Source of the DNA: Isoetes taiwanensis
Taxonomy: Eukaryota > Streptophyta > Lycopodiopsida > Isoetales > Isoetaceae
Assembly (NCBI GenBank): GCA_021234155.1
Contig: JAJEKV010000025.1
Coordinates: 3,995,773 to 4,059,772 of the forward strand
Direction: 5' to 3'
Length of the DNA: 64,000 nt
Shown piece after piece: positions 1 through 9,470 of the stretch. The notes beneath the pieces are model-generated. The model was not told the origin of the DNA, did no database searches, and saw only the letters and a program-made list of their open reading frames with translations. The position numbers were made by a program, and so were the translations under genes. Position 1 is the stretch's first letter, and each line of letters begins with the position of its first letter.

Positions 1-525
1 AGGCATTGAATCCAAGAGATCATATGGGAGTTGTGAACATAATGGTAGTGCCTCCTATTACCGAGAGCTGTGATTCATTATTGTCTAAGAATCTAGCTGG
101 GAAAAAGAAGGAAAAATCTAATGGGAAGAAATCTGAAAAACATCCATCTGAAGCTTCAATTGCCAATGTTTCCTGGAGCACTCTTTGGAGCAAGGTAATA
201 GGTCTTATCAATATACAATGATCAGAACAGTCTTCTTTTGTTGCGAAAGCTAAAGATTTATTACAAGTTTTAAAGTTCGTAAGTAACCTTCCAAGAACTA
301 TAGAAAAGTTAATAAAAATTTGAAAATGGGGGGGGGGGGTCACCATTAATAAGAGTGGCTCATTAAAAATAGGAATAATGACTAGGGATATTCTCTCATG
401 CCTGCGAGCATCTTACCTTTTTAAACCCCATTTTAACTCGTCTTTCCTGATTTTGCCCTAAATCGCCTTCTTAGACCCTAAGGAGATCTTTGACTTAAAG
501 AAATCAGTTTTCTCATCGAAAAGAT
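1..525. other. No gene recognised
   Basis: Short open frames only, with no family I recognise. It holds a G homopolymer at about 328-340 and no clear promoter or terminator. Confidence 0.5.
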
Positions 526-1216
526 ATGGCATGGACTAAATGCACAGTGAGGAAGGTTAGGAGCCCAAGACCAAGGGCAAGCATGGCGGAGATTGCAGCA
601 GGAAGCGACAAGAAGATCCCGGAACATCTGCGACCAAGATTGGGCGAGGGCAATGAACAAGCAGCTATGACTCGTCGGACGAATCTTACCATACCACGGA
701 TGAGCAAGCACCCAGAAGCTCATCCAACTCTTTAATAAAACAGACAAATAGTTGGCCTGAAGTCACCCCCTCAGCACGACAGCCAACAATAGTAGGCGGA
801 GGAGTAGCAGCAGCAGGAGCAGCAGCAACGACAGCATGTGGCCTCAAAGAAGAGGAAGGGGAATGAAAAAGTAGCAGAGTGCGAGAAAGTAAGGCAGATG
901 TTCTAAAAACCACACAAAAACCAAACCATGAGTCGGAGGAGGAGGAAGTGGAAGAAGTCGAAGAAGAAGAATTGGAGGAAGAAGTTGGAGAGCCATTAGA
1001 CCCCAATGCTCGATCGCCATACCCCATGTAGCTAAAGCCACCCAAGATGACGAAAAAGGAAAAGGCGGGAGAGAAAGCCTTCAAGCTCAAGTACGATATC
1101 AAGTTCAAGAAGAAGAAGGCAGCCTTCAAGATTTATTTCGGGCGGTGGACCAAGTACAACGATTGCTGCTGCAAGCAGAATGTACCAAGGTTCGTGAAGG
1201 GTGGTAAGCCGTAGAA
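526..1216 (+). pseudogene. Decayed transposon-type ORF with a histone H3-tail-like start
   Basis: The frame opens at ATG 526 with MAWTKCTVRK and soon becomes Ser/Arg-rich. A shift near 660 moves into a Ser/Asp-rich and then Ala-rich frame that stops near 867. A further frame holds an acidic Glu-run (about 930-1000), followed by a strongly basic block (about 1046-1216) with Lys/Arg runs and a CCCK cluster. The first ten residues match the H3 tail at A1, T3, K4, T6, R8 and K9. Three of the differing residues (Trp, Cys, Val) could come from Arg, Arg and Ala codons by C-to-T change, as expected of methylated transposon DNA. I do not recognise the rest. It may be a gag-like or accessory ORF of an unclassified element; that is inference. 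Confidence 0.4.
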
Positions 1217-1494
1217 CCTAAGCACCCTCCACTTCAACTGAGAATGCCGAAGAGGGTCCACCATGGATCTAATTCTAAGCACAGCGAGTATTTCGAGAGA
1301 TTTGACACTTCCAGCAGCGTATGAATCTCTTGATCAGGAAGGCACCTTTTGAGCGCCTGCTTCGAGAATCCGCAAAGCTAAAAATTAGGCTATCTTTCTT
1401 TTGTAAAATTTTGCAACTATGTATGTATAGATCTCCTAAACTAATAGAAACTATGTTAAATTTTGTTGATATTAGAAGTAAATTAGTCAAAGTT

Positions 1495-1795
1495 TCAGTG
1501 ACCCGGGTCATTCCGTGCCTGGGAGGCCTTTCCACATTCGGCGATACCCTCTCCATGCAAAGTAGCCTGTTTTGTCCAAAAACTTGCGTAAATGTATTAG
1601 ATCAATTAGATGTAAGCTAATAGATCACTCGAACTACTTAAAATATGCACATTATTATTTGATATAACCAAAGAGATCAAAGTTCGACCAAAAACCAATC
1701 CACCTGGGTCACTCCGTTCCTGAAGGCCCTCCCACATTCTCCGAGAGCCCCTCTGCACGAAGTAACCCAAATTGACCCAAAATTGTCCAAAAATC
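1495..1795. repeat. Diverged direct duplication (about 95-bp core)
   Basis: The segment at about 1498-1580 (CCCGGGTCATTCCGTGCCTG and following) recurs in diverged form at about 1702-1780. Each copy ends in a stretch resembling GTCCAAAA. The copies share block order but differ at many positions, so the duplication is old. No coding sense was found. Confidence 0.6.
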
Positions 1796-1810
1796 ACTCA
1801 ATAAGCCACT

Positions 1811-2221
1811 TCAGTATATATCTTTGATGAATATCTTTGCAATATCCGTTCTAGTAGCCGTAGTTCTGGTTGGCATGAAATGAGCTTCCTTAGTGAGACG
1901 ATCCATTACAACATAAATGGAATCATATCCTGCTCGAGTTCTGGGCAAACCCACAATAAAATCCATACAGACACTTTCCCATTTAGCATCTGGGATATCC
2001 AAAGGTTGCAACTCACCGACAATCTTTTGGCGAGAAGCTTTCACCTTCTGACATGGTAGGCATCTCGCTACATAATTTAGTATTTCCTTTTTCATGCTAG
2101 ACCAAAGGAGCTGTTTACGAACTTTATGAGGGGTTTTCTGAATTCCAGAATGACCCGATACTGGACTGTCATGAGCTTCCTTCAGAATTTGTTGTTTAAG
2201 CTCTGCATTATCAGGAAACAT
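1811..2221 (-). pseudogene. Ty3/gypsy element 1: integrase N-terminal half
   Basis: The frame of about 136 residues contains the H2C2 zinc-binding module (HDSPVSGHSG ... CLPCQKVK) and the start of the integrase catalytic core (MDFIVGLPRTRAGYDSIYVVMD). It ends abruptly at 1811 after FIKDIY, so the rest of the core, the catalytic Glu and any chromodomain are missing. Integrase would insert element cDNA into the chromosome. The copy in element 2 (24580-24906) is closely related but lacks the zinc module, so the two copies complement each other as references. Beyond 1811 the sequence no longer resembles the element, marking a truncation point. Confidence 0.85.
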
Positions 2222-2317
2222 AGTCGATTCTGATAAAAAAATTTAGATCCTTCCAATCTATAAGGATCCTTGCTTTGACCCTGCTCAAGTGCTGCTATTA
2301 TAGGTCGATAATGAGGA

Positions 2318-2404
2318 TCTTCATGGATTAACTGACTTAAGTTAATGGATCTTCATGGATTAACTAACTTCATGGATTAACTAATCTTCATGAATTAACT
2401 GATT
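2318..2404. repeat. Short tandem repeat inside element 1 pol
   Basis: Four imperfect copies of ATCTTCATGGATTAACT lie between the integrase and RNase H parts of element 1. This looks like local slippage expansion in a dead element. Confidence 0.7.
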
Positions 2405-2819
2405 AATAACAATACTAATTGCAGTACAAGACAACGCGTCCGCGATTATGTTATCCTTGCCAGGCTGATACATTATAGTAAAATTATATTCTTGCAACAA
2501 TTGCATCCATCTCTTTTGGCGATTATTTAGCTGCGGCTGCGTTACAAAGTACTTAAGACTTTGATGATCTGTCTTAAGAAGAAATTTCTTACCCACAACT
2601 CCATAATTTCAAAGCATGAACAATTGCAAGCATCTCCAGGTCATGTGTTGGATAATTTTGTTCAGCTGGACTGAGCTTTTTAGATTCATACGCACACACA
2701 TGGCCATCTTGCTGTAAAGCACCCCCAATGCCAGTGCCTGAGGCATCAGTGACTACACAAAAATCTCGTTCCATGCAAGGAATATTTAGAATAGGTGCAT
2801 GCGTCAAAGCATCCTTCAA
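2381..2819 (-). pseudogene. Ty3/gypsy element 1: RNase H domain
   Basis: Two overlapping frames (2589-2819 and 2381-2596) give a recognisable Ty3-type RNase H: VVTDASGTGIGGAL (first Asp), YESKKLSPAEQNYPTHDLEMLAIVHALKLW (second acidic patch), then KTDHQSLKYF and QPGKDNIIADALS. The frame shifts by one base near 2592. RNase H removes the RNA strand during reverse transcription. This domain is wholly deleted from element 2, so this is the only copy in the window. Confidence 0.85.
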
Positions 2820-2924
2820 AAACTGAAAGCTATGCTGGCATACTTCAGACCATTGAAAAGCAAGATCCTTTTGAAGCAGGGTGGTCAGAGGATCTGCCTT
2901 CTTGGAAAATTGCCTAACAAACTT

Positions 2925-3792
2925 TCAATAATATCCAGCTAAACCCGGAAATGCTCTAATTTCTCTTGCAGATTGGGGTTGAGGCCATTCCTGTATGTCT
3001 TTCACCTTTTCATGATCCGATTCAATTCCCCTGCTGGAGACAACATGGCCCAAATAAATCAATTGTTCTTGGGCAAAACTGCATTTGGAAAGTTTACCAT
3101 AGAGCTTATATTGTCTCAAGAGATTCAAAACTGCACGCAAGTGCCCCACATGCTCTTCTAACGTTTTAGAGTAGATCAAAATATCATTGAAGAACACGAG
3201 CACAAATTGATCAAGGTGAGCCCAGAAAACATCGTTCATAAGCCTCATAAAAGTGGCTGGCACAATTGGTAAGCCCAAATGGCATTACTACAAATTCGTA
3301 ATGTCCATATCTTGTACGGAAAGCAGTTTTAGGAATGTCTTCTTCCTTAATTATGATCTGGTAGTAGGCAGAGTGCAAATCAATTTTAGAAAAGAATTTG
3401 CTACCACTTAATTGATCAAACAGATCATCTACTCTTGGGCAAAAGTATGCTAGTGGGTATCAAAAAAACGCGGCCCCAGCACTTAGATCAGCACCCTGGA
3501 TGTACTATTCTATCATAGTATTCCACTTGTTATTAATTGGAGTTGTTACATATTTCTATTGATTTCCTAATTACCGTGTGCTAGTACCAGTAACACCTTA
3601 AACAAGCTGCCATATGGGGTGCTATATGAGTGCTGTCAGCATGTGTCCGGACGCCTGCTTTTGATACCCACCAGCATACTTTTGCCCTCTTGGCAAAGCA
3701 TAACCATTCTTGATACTAATCTGATTCAGCAACCTATAATCAACACATAGGCGTAAATTGCCATCCTTTTTCTTTACAAACATGATAGGAGA
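2925..3792 (-). pseudogene. Ty3/gypsy element 1: reverse transcriptase, interrupted
   Basis: Minus-strand RT fragments cover [20 protein letters not shown] (3700-3790), and then FVLVFFNDILIYSK, YGKLSKCSFAQEQLIYLGHVVS and the RT-RNase H connection. The catalytic box reads FFND where element 2 has FFDD, so one metal-binding Asp is replaced by Asn. A 249-bp TIR element (3438-3686) splits the domain at the LPRVDDL region. The upstream end stops at an inversion junction near 3787-3792. Several further frame breaks show that the copy is dead. Confidence 0.85.
3438..3686. mobile_element. 249-bp non-autonomous TIR transposon
   Basis: The termini at 3438-3465 and 3659-3686 form a 28-bp inverted repeat with one mismatch; each end begins GGCAAAAGTATGCT read inward. 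The element is flanked by a direct repeat CTCTTG (3432-3437 and 3687-3692). The homologous RT sequence of element 2 has a single uninterrupted CTCTTG at 25279-25284, an unoccupied site. The interior has no coding capacity. A 4-bp duplication with ends shifted by one base is also consistent. The superfamily is not assigned. Confidence 0.85.
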
Positions 3793-4272
3793 GAGCCATC
3801 CTCTACACGTTGTCAGATGGGTCATTTAAGAGACTGGGTAGTCGTCCTATGATTTCTGGTCCTCCTGTGCTATCGTGTAAGCAGGCTAAGTGCTATTTGC
3901 GCAAAGGGAAAATTATGTATGTCGGAATGCTAACCAAAACTGTGGAGGTGCAAGAAACTATCGTCCCTCAGCTCGTTCAGAATGTGTTAGAAGAATTCAA
4001 AGATGTGTTCCTGATAAGCTTACAGAATTACCTCCCTTTCGTGAGGTGAACCATGAAATCGAATTGTTCCCTGGATCTGGGCCATATCCATGACCTCCTT
4101 ACCGTTTTAATGCTGTAGAGATGGTGGAATTAAAGAAGCAATTGGAAGTGGATTTGGGCCACATCCACGACCTCCTTACCATTTTAATGCTGTAGAGATG
4201 GTGGAATTAAAGAAGCAATTGGAAGAATTAGTGGGGCAAGAATTTATTAGGGCTAGTACATCTCCATTTGGA
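3787..4272 (+). pseudogene. Ty3/gypsy element 1: inverted protease-RT linker block
   Basis: On the plus strand this block encodes the protease-to-RT linker ([38 protein letters not shown]) that element 2 carries on the minus strand at about 25395-25790. It is therefore inverted relative to the neighbouring RT of the same element. It ends exactly where element 2 has the palindrome GGAGCTCC. Inside it, about 72 bp is tandemly duplicated (about 4075-4147 and 4148-4220), each copy running from the GGGCCA(T/C)ATCCA region to CAATTGGAAG. Confidence 0.8.
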
Positions 4273-4381
4273 GGGAATGGATTTGAACTCTTAACATCAT
4301 CACTCCCAAAGAAACCCCTTACCCAAATTTCTACACTTCCATTCCCAAACGTGATTTTCTTTTTTTATTAAGATACTTATG

Positions 4382-4648
4382 GTTCTAGAATCTTCAAGAT
4401 TGTTCTAGAGCTTAGGACATGCACATATATCCCAGATGCATAGATGCAAAAAAGAGCTTCTTTTTTCAGTATATAAGGAGGCTATCCAGATGAGAATCGG
4501 CACTATGGTTTTTAGTTAGAAAGTTCTAGAATGCCCTATAAAGTTTTAGGATGTTCCAAATAATACTGGAATGTTCTAGAAAGTTCACGAACCTTCTAAA
4601 ATCTTCCAAAAGTTCTAGAAGCTTCCAGGAGGTTCTAGAATATAAAAG
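4382..4648 (+). promoter_or_regulatory. Heat-shock-element arrays followed by a TATA box
   Basis: Pentamer units alternate GAA/TTC with exact 5-bp phasing: GAA 4569, TTC 4574, GAA 4579, TTC 4584, GAA 4589, TTC 4594, with another in-phase TTC at 4604. A second array has TTC 4613, GAA 4618, TTC 4623, then TTC 4633 and GAA 4638. A three-unit site (TTC, GAA, TTC) lies at 4383-4395. TATAAAAG follows directly at 4641-4648. Trimeric heat-shock factors bind three or more alternating nGAAn units. No convincing ORF follows, so this may be the promoter of a decayed element or a chance TTCTAGAA-rich satellite. Confidence 0.55.
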
Positions 4649-4734
4649 CTTTTAGAATAATTCAGAAAGTTATAAAATCTTCTAGAAAGTTGTAGAAATT
4701 AAGGGAATCTCACGAAACTTAAGTTATCTTCTTA

Positions 4735-4846
4735 TCAAAATTAGCAAGCTGACTAAGAGAGGCAAAGAGAAAAGAGAAAACACAACTGAAAGAAAGCCAC
4801 ATCTTGGCATTTCCATTAAAAACCACAACATGAATAACAATAAAGA
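4735..4846. repeat. Repeat unit, paralogue of the 14-kb element's target
   Basis: This unit (AAGCTGACTAAGAGAGGCAA through CCACAACATGAATAACAAT) is repeated at 5696-5772 and continues at 19814-19851, interrupted by the 14-kb transposon. It therefore gives an empty-site view: GAAAGCCACATCTTGGCATTT here against ...CATCTGGGC / GGGCATCTCC there. Confidence 0.85.
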
Positions 4847-5039
4847 AAGCCACATCTGGGCTTCAACAAAGCTCATAATCTTGATTCTTTAACTCCCATA
4901 TGTCTCGCAATTATGCTTCATACTCCTACAACAAAGCTGACGGAGCAGACCTGCAACCACAAGACAGAAGAAATACCCGAAGCTCATGAACTATCATCCT
5001 GGCTGAACAAGAGTCACAAAATGTTCTGAGCATCTCCAC

Positions 5040-5390
5040 TTCCACTAAAGCCAAAGCATGCGTCATAAAGCCCTGAGCAACTCCACTAAAAAACACAGCC
5101 TCAGTCATAAAGCTAGGAGCCACGCATTAGCTATAATGCTAATGCTGCCCAAACCACCAAGCTCCACTAAAACACCACATGAGCCAGAACATGAGTGCCA
5201 CACATTAGCCACAATGCCAATGCTGACCACGACATTATGTTCCACCAAACAACTGCCACAACCATGCCACAACGAGAGTCACAATTTAGCCACACTGCTA
5301 ATGCTGTGCGAGACAAAGCTTCACTAAAAGAGCCACGCATTAGCCGCAATGCTAATGCTGCCTGAGCCACTAAGCTCCACTAACAAGCTA
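5040..5390. repeat. Degenerate tandem array with a CATTAGC...CTAATGCTG core
   Basis: At least four diverged units contain GCCACGCATTAGC, an AATGC(T/C)AATGCTG core and AAGCTCCACTAA. No protein signature was found; open frames through it are low-complexity. Confidence 0.65.
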
Positions 5391-5695
5391 CACAACAGAG
5401 AAATCCAACCAAAGTAATGGATCAGAGGATGCAAAGGTCTTATCAAGGAATAGGTACAAAGGTCTAATCCAACACGTAGACAAACTCTCATACGGGGTGG
5501 GTGTGTGGGTGGGCGGGTGGGTGGAAAAGATGGTCTATGGCAAAAGCAAAAGGAGATGCAGATGAGCTGATGAGAAGGAAAGGGAAAGAAGGGGTATAAA
5601 AGGATGAGGAAAAAAGTGTAACTGTCTATACTAACTATGGCAATGGTTTTAACAATTACATTTATCTTATTATCATTATACGAATATAAATTAAA
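5391..5695. other. No gene recognised
   Basis: Contains a short GGGTGGGTGTGTGGGTGGGC tract (about 5496-5523) and A/T-rich sequence before the target repeat. No coding signal was seen. Confidence 0.5.
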
Positions 5696-5768
5696 TTGTC
5701 AAAATCAGCAAGCTAACTAAGAGCGGTAAAAAGAGGAGAGAAAACACAACTAAAAGAAAGCCACATCT

Positions 5769-5772
5769 GGGC
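5769..5772. other. Target-site duplication, left copy (GGGC)
   Basis: GGGC directly abuts the left TIR and recurs at 19814-19817 next to the right TIR. The related unoccupied repeat has TGGC once, which fits duplication of 4 bp on insertion. Confidence 0.8.
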
Positions 5773-5797
5773 GGGTGAAAGCATGTTGTAGTGGAAC
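5773..5797 (+). repeat. Left terminal inverted repeat of the 14-kb element
   Basis: Reads GGGTGAAAGC then ATGTTGTAGTGGAAC; all 25 positions match the reverse complement of 19789-19813. Immediately inside lies a small inverted repeat, TTAGCACC ... GGTGCTAA (about 5812-5837). Confidence 0.9.
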
Positions 5798-5937
5798 AAA
5801 AACGTGCATTTTAGCACCACATTTTTGGGTGCTAAGTGTGGTGGGAACTACCTAATTTGTAGTGGGAGAGGCAGTTATTTTTTCTTCAAAATTTTGTCCT
5901 TTCAGTCTTATTCAGGATTATTCAGCAATGTACACGA

Positions 5938-6065
5938 TCATTTTCCCTCAAAAACTCTGATCACGCTCCCTTAATCCGGCAAGACCATTTATGATTCTGA
6001 ATTTTCATTTTCCCTCAAAACTCCTGATCACGCCCCCTTAATCCCAAGAAGACCATTTCTGATTT
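5938..6065. repeat. Two-copy tandem duplication, about 75 bp
   Basis: ATTTTCCCTCAAAA...TGATCACGC...CCTTAATCC...AAGACCATTT occurs twice in tandem near the left end of the 14-kb element. No function is apparent. Confidence 0.65.
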
Positions 6066-6289
6066 CGGCAAGAAGATCGATCACGCGAAATGGCTCGATC
6101 ATACCGGACTTGAATGCCACGGGATACACCTACAAGGAAATGTACGTACAAAGAAAAGCATTACGCCACACAAGAAGAAATCGAAATCCGTTTTGGGGAC
6201 CGAAAGTATTAGGAAAATCCACTTACGTGGGGTTGCATTCTAGATTCGGGATGCCCATGATTCTCTCGTTGTTTAGAATATTGTTTTGT

Positions 6290-6705
6290 TTCATCATGCA
6301 AAAGGTTGAAGAATCTGAGCAAGGAGAGGTATAATGAATATATGTGCCTTTACAAAAAATCACACAGGGTGAAGTGTGCCCGGGGAGGCATGGCCTCACG
6401 TGACTATGGTCAGCGTGTATTACCTTCACACAAAAGGAAAAGAAATAAACCGTTGAGTTTCCGCAACAGCTTAAGAGAAAAAGAGTCCGAAGCCTCTCCG
6501 TCCCAACGTGAAGAGGAAGAATGCAAGCATTTCAAATAGTGAGGAAGCAGAGCAACATGCCACGGATGATGCTTCCTCTCTTGAAATGACTAGGCCACAA
6601 TTCAAGCCTCCTCAAGTCGTAAGAAGAATCTCGGGAAAATCAATTTTTGAAAAAATAGGTACTTTTCAACCCTCTTCTTCCGAACCACCATATGATGCAA
6701 TTTAA
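6290..6705 (+). CDS. Hypothetical basic/Ser-rich fragment in the 14-kb element
   Basis: Two overlapping plus-strand frames (6306-6539 and 6508-6705) give a Lys/Arg-rich stretch containing HKRKRNKPLSF, then a Ser/Glu-rich part ending at TAA 6705. A one-base shift or an intron would join them. The basic cluster could be a nuclear localisation signal. There is no recognisable domain and no homologue in the window. It is the first coding-like stretch inside the element, ahead of the TGTGGTG repeats. It may be an exon of the element's own protein or cargo; that is inference. Confidence 0.3.
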
Positions 6706-6799
6706 TATTGGAACAAGTATTTTCCAAAGAAGGTCTAGCAAGCTTGAATAATCGGGTACACCACTTACTTCTTCATTTGGGTGTGTTGTAAGTTATGTG

Positions 6800-7430
6800 T
6801 AGGAAATTTGTGCCGCTAGTTTCGAGTTGTGGTGGATAATTTCAGTTCCACGAGAGTATGTAGCTCCAAATGTGTTACAGACAGTCATATGGTGCCAATT
6901 ATATGTTAATAATGTAGTTTGTAGCATATGTAGTGTCACATATAGTACCAAACGTGGTACCTTTTCCGAATAGTGAATTGGCTTCCATATGTTTCTATAC
7001 TTAGTGTCATATGTGATGTTAGATATGGTGATACTTGTGAATGGTGGATTGTCCGCCATATGTTGTGCCAATCGCTAAGCTGCGCTAAATATTGCACCAC
7101 GCTATCTCGCCACATATGGGGTGGTGGATGCCCCGCGGATGTGGTGCCTTCGGCATTGTGGTGCCACATGTGGTGTCTAATGTGGCACCACTATGGATCC
7201 ACATTTTGCACCACATGTGGTGTCTTTGACGCCATTTGTGGTGCGGTAATGGATTGCCATATGTGGTGCCTTGGGTGCATTAGGTGCCATATGTGGTGGC
7301 ATGTGGCACCAGCTTTGGTGCCACATGCCACACCACATGTGTGGTGAATATGACGCCATTTGTGGTGCAAAGTTTGCCATGATGGAATTTGTGGTGTGTA
7401 AAGTGGTGCCTGTTGTGTCATGTGGTACTA
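6800..7430 (+). repeat. Left subterminal TGTGGTG/CATATGTGGTG array
   Basis: Dense irregular repetition of GTGGTG, often as CATATGTGGTGCC or CACATGTGGTG, on the plus strand. The right part of the element has the complement CACCACA. Orientation-matched subterminal motifs are typical of transposase-binding sites in several TIR superfamilies. No protein is supported here; frames through it are Cys/Trp/His-rich artefacts of the repeat. Confidence 0.75.
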
Positions 7431-7654
7431 ACCTTGGATTACTTTCGGATGAATTCAACAGACACCGGAAGAATGGATCAACTCTACAAGATCGGCGATT
7501 CGATGTAAGGCAAGGTTGCAAACTTGTGATCAAAGCCCGCAGGTGCTACAAATGAAGGTTCAGAACTTGAGTTCCGCATCGAAGATGAATAAAGATTTAA
7601 AAAATGGGAAGGAATGATTAAGGATAAACCAAGTCGATGCGACCGGGTATTCTG

Positions 7655-8027
7655 CTATATGCCAAGATACAGAGGCTGAGAAAATAAGGAACTATTACCG
7701 TAACTTGAGCGCACAAAAATCGAGGAGCTTAATCTGGCCGCCCAGAAGGCATAACAACAAAAGATTGAAAGTGCCGGAACCAAGGTTAGAGAGGTTTCGT
7801 CTTGCAAGGACCGCCTTCCTTTTATTTGTCTTGGATCCACTACTTCCGCACCTTGATAAGGCTGAAGATTATGGTAGTGGTCATCCCATTCTCGTGGCAA
7901 GATCCTCCAAAGGATGGGGGAAACCACTACCAACTTTGATTGTTGAATGCAGTCACCAATACCATCTTCCATGTCCTTTCGACCTCTTGAGGTACTTCAT
8001 AACAAAATTCCTGAAGTGCTTAGTATA
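7655..8027 (+). CDS. Hypothetical protein fragment in the 14-kb element
   Basis: The 107-residue frame from 7705 to TAA 8027 has a coding-like composition, with a basic first third and then EDYGSGHPILVARSSKGWG, followed by a Cys/His-containing hydrophobic end. I do not recognise it. It lies on the plus strand between the TGTGGTG array and the triple-hairpin repeats, so it may be an exon of the same transcription unit as the FCP1-like region. Exon limits are not resolved. Confidence 0.3.
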
Positions 8028-8279
8028 ATTGTATTCTCATTGACAAATTTGCTTCACTTTGCGGGATTTGTAATCACATTGCATTGAGAATTGCTTTGTC
8101 ATGAATTTTCTACAGCATGGGTACAAGCCTTAGGTGTGAGTAGGGAGGATCAAAAGCAACTTCAAGCTACTGAGGCACTTACAGGTGAGCACTTATAGGT
8201 AGCTTAGTTTACATGCTAAGGGCCTGATGTAAGGGACAGATGCCAATTAGGATTAGTGGACTTCCTAATCTTTCACCCT

Positions 8280-8673
8280 GGCTTAGTCTCTTTCGTTTGT
8301 CATGTTTGATGTGTCTAATTTGCCCCCTAAGATGAGGTCGCTCACTCATTTTAGGTGGCGAATTAGATACATCAAGCAGGAAACTCGAAAAGAGAGTAAG
8401 CCTGGCTTAGTCTTCTTCGTTTTCTGTTTGATGTATCTAATTTGCCCCCTAGGATGACATCGCTCACTTTCGTGGCGGATTAGATACATCAAGCAGAAAC
8501 TCGAAAAGGAGTAAGCCCGACATAAAACAAGATCCCGGTTGGCTTAGTCTCTTTTTGCTTCCTCTGTTTTGTGTATCTAAAGTGCCCCTCGATGAGATCG
8601 CCGCTCATTTTAGGGGACACTTTAGATATATAAAAACAGAACATCGTAAAGAGAGTAAAAAGTCCGAGCTTAG
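8280..8673. repeat. Three tandem hairpin units
   Basis: Units at 8280-8401, 8404-8517 and 8540-8673 each start GGCTTAGTC and end with the near-complement (GAGTAAG... type). Each folds into one long imperfect hairpin of about 55 bp per arm. Arms of units 1 and 2 contain TATCTAATTTGCCCCCTA and a matching GGCGAATTAGATAC. In unit 3 both arms have changed together (ATCTAAAGTGCCCC with GGGGACACTTTAGAT). The units could encode structured RNA, be a tandem fold-back element, or reflect arm-to-arm gene conversion. Confidence 0.75.
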
Positions 8674-8729
8674 TTAAAAACCAAAGCATAGTTACAATCA
8701 ATTGTGATTCAATTCCGTGTTTTGCGAGC

Positions 8730-9420
8730 ATGGTGCCGCTTACTAATTCAGGTCTAACTGCTCATACCGGTGGCAATGACTATGTGAGTCCATCTAGCAC
8801 ACCAAAAAGGGGATTATTTTCTACCCTCAAAGGTAACCAAGTCTTGTTTGATGCAATTGGGATATGTAGCTTACTTCTTCATCCCTACTTTGTAGATATA
8901 GATGTACAATGTGGTCGAGTTAGGGGGACAAGACACTCACACCCCTTCAAAGCATTAGACACGATAGAAACTTCGGCAAATCCGGAAGATGCATCGTTAC
9001 ACGGAAGCTCCGACAAATCAAGAGATGTCAACAAATCAGTAGGTGCATCAAGTCAAGCTCCGTGGGGTGCTCCAACCGACAACAACCGCCAGATCGCCAG
9101 ATGCATTAAGTCATGCTCCACACCAATTCGCCAAATCAGCAGATGCATCAGGTTATGATCCAACAAATCGTTTCGTGAATGTAAGTCACAAGGTAACTTC
9201 CAACCTTTTGTGCCCGGCTTCTTAACCCATATAGTTACCGAATCATTAAATTTTGCACCGGAAGTGTCTCGGAGAAAAAGCAAGAGTAGAATTCCAAGCA
9301 AAAGACACCTCCAAGACATTCTCAAGCGTAAGTTTCCAGCCCCTTGCACGAAGAGATGCTTTGAAGCGTAGTTTCCAAATAGCCTCACACTCAAGAAATG
9401 CCGAAGGTAAGTTTCCATAC
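8730..9420 (+). CDS. Possible N-terminal exons of the cargo gene
   Basis: Plus-strand frames with plausible splice donors: MVPLTNSGLTAHTGG... ends at AAAG before GTAACC (about 8830), and a basic stretch (9247-9330, RRKSKSRIPSKRHLQDILKR) ends before GTAAGTTTCC. Another GTAAGTTTCC follows near 9411. Basic residues suggest a nuclear protein. No domain is recognised. It precedes the FCP1-like region on the same strand, so it could be its leader; that is inference, and the exon chain is unproven. Confidence 0.3.
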
Positions 9421-9470
9421 CGCACCAACTCGGCCCATGCGTAAGACTACAAGGTTAAGCCCAATCCCGC

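Noticed and set aside
6973-7533. Cys/Trp-rich proteins in the 7-kb region
   Set aside because: They arise from reading the TGTGGTG repeat; frames exist on both strands and have no conserved start.
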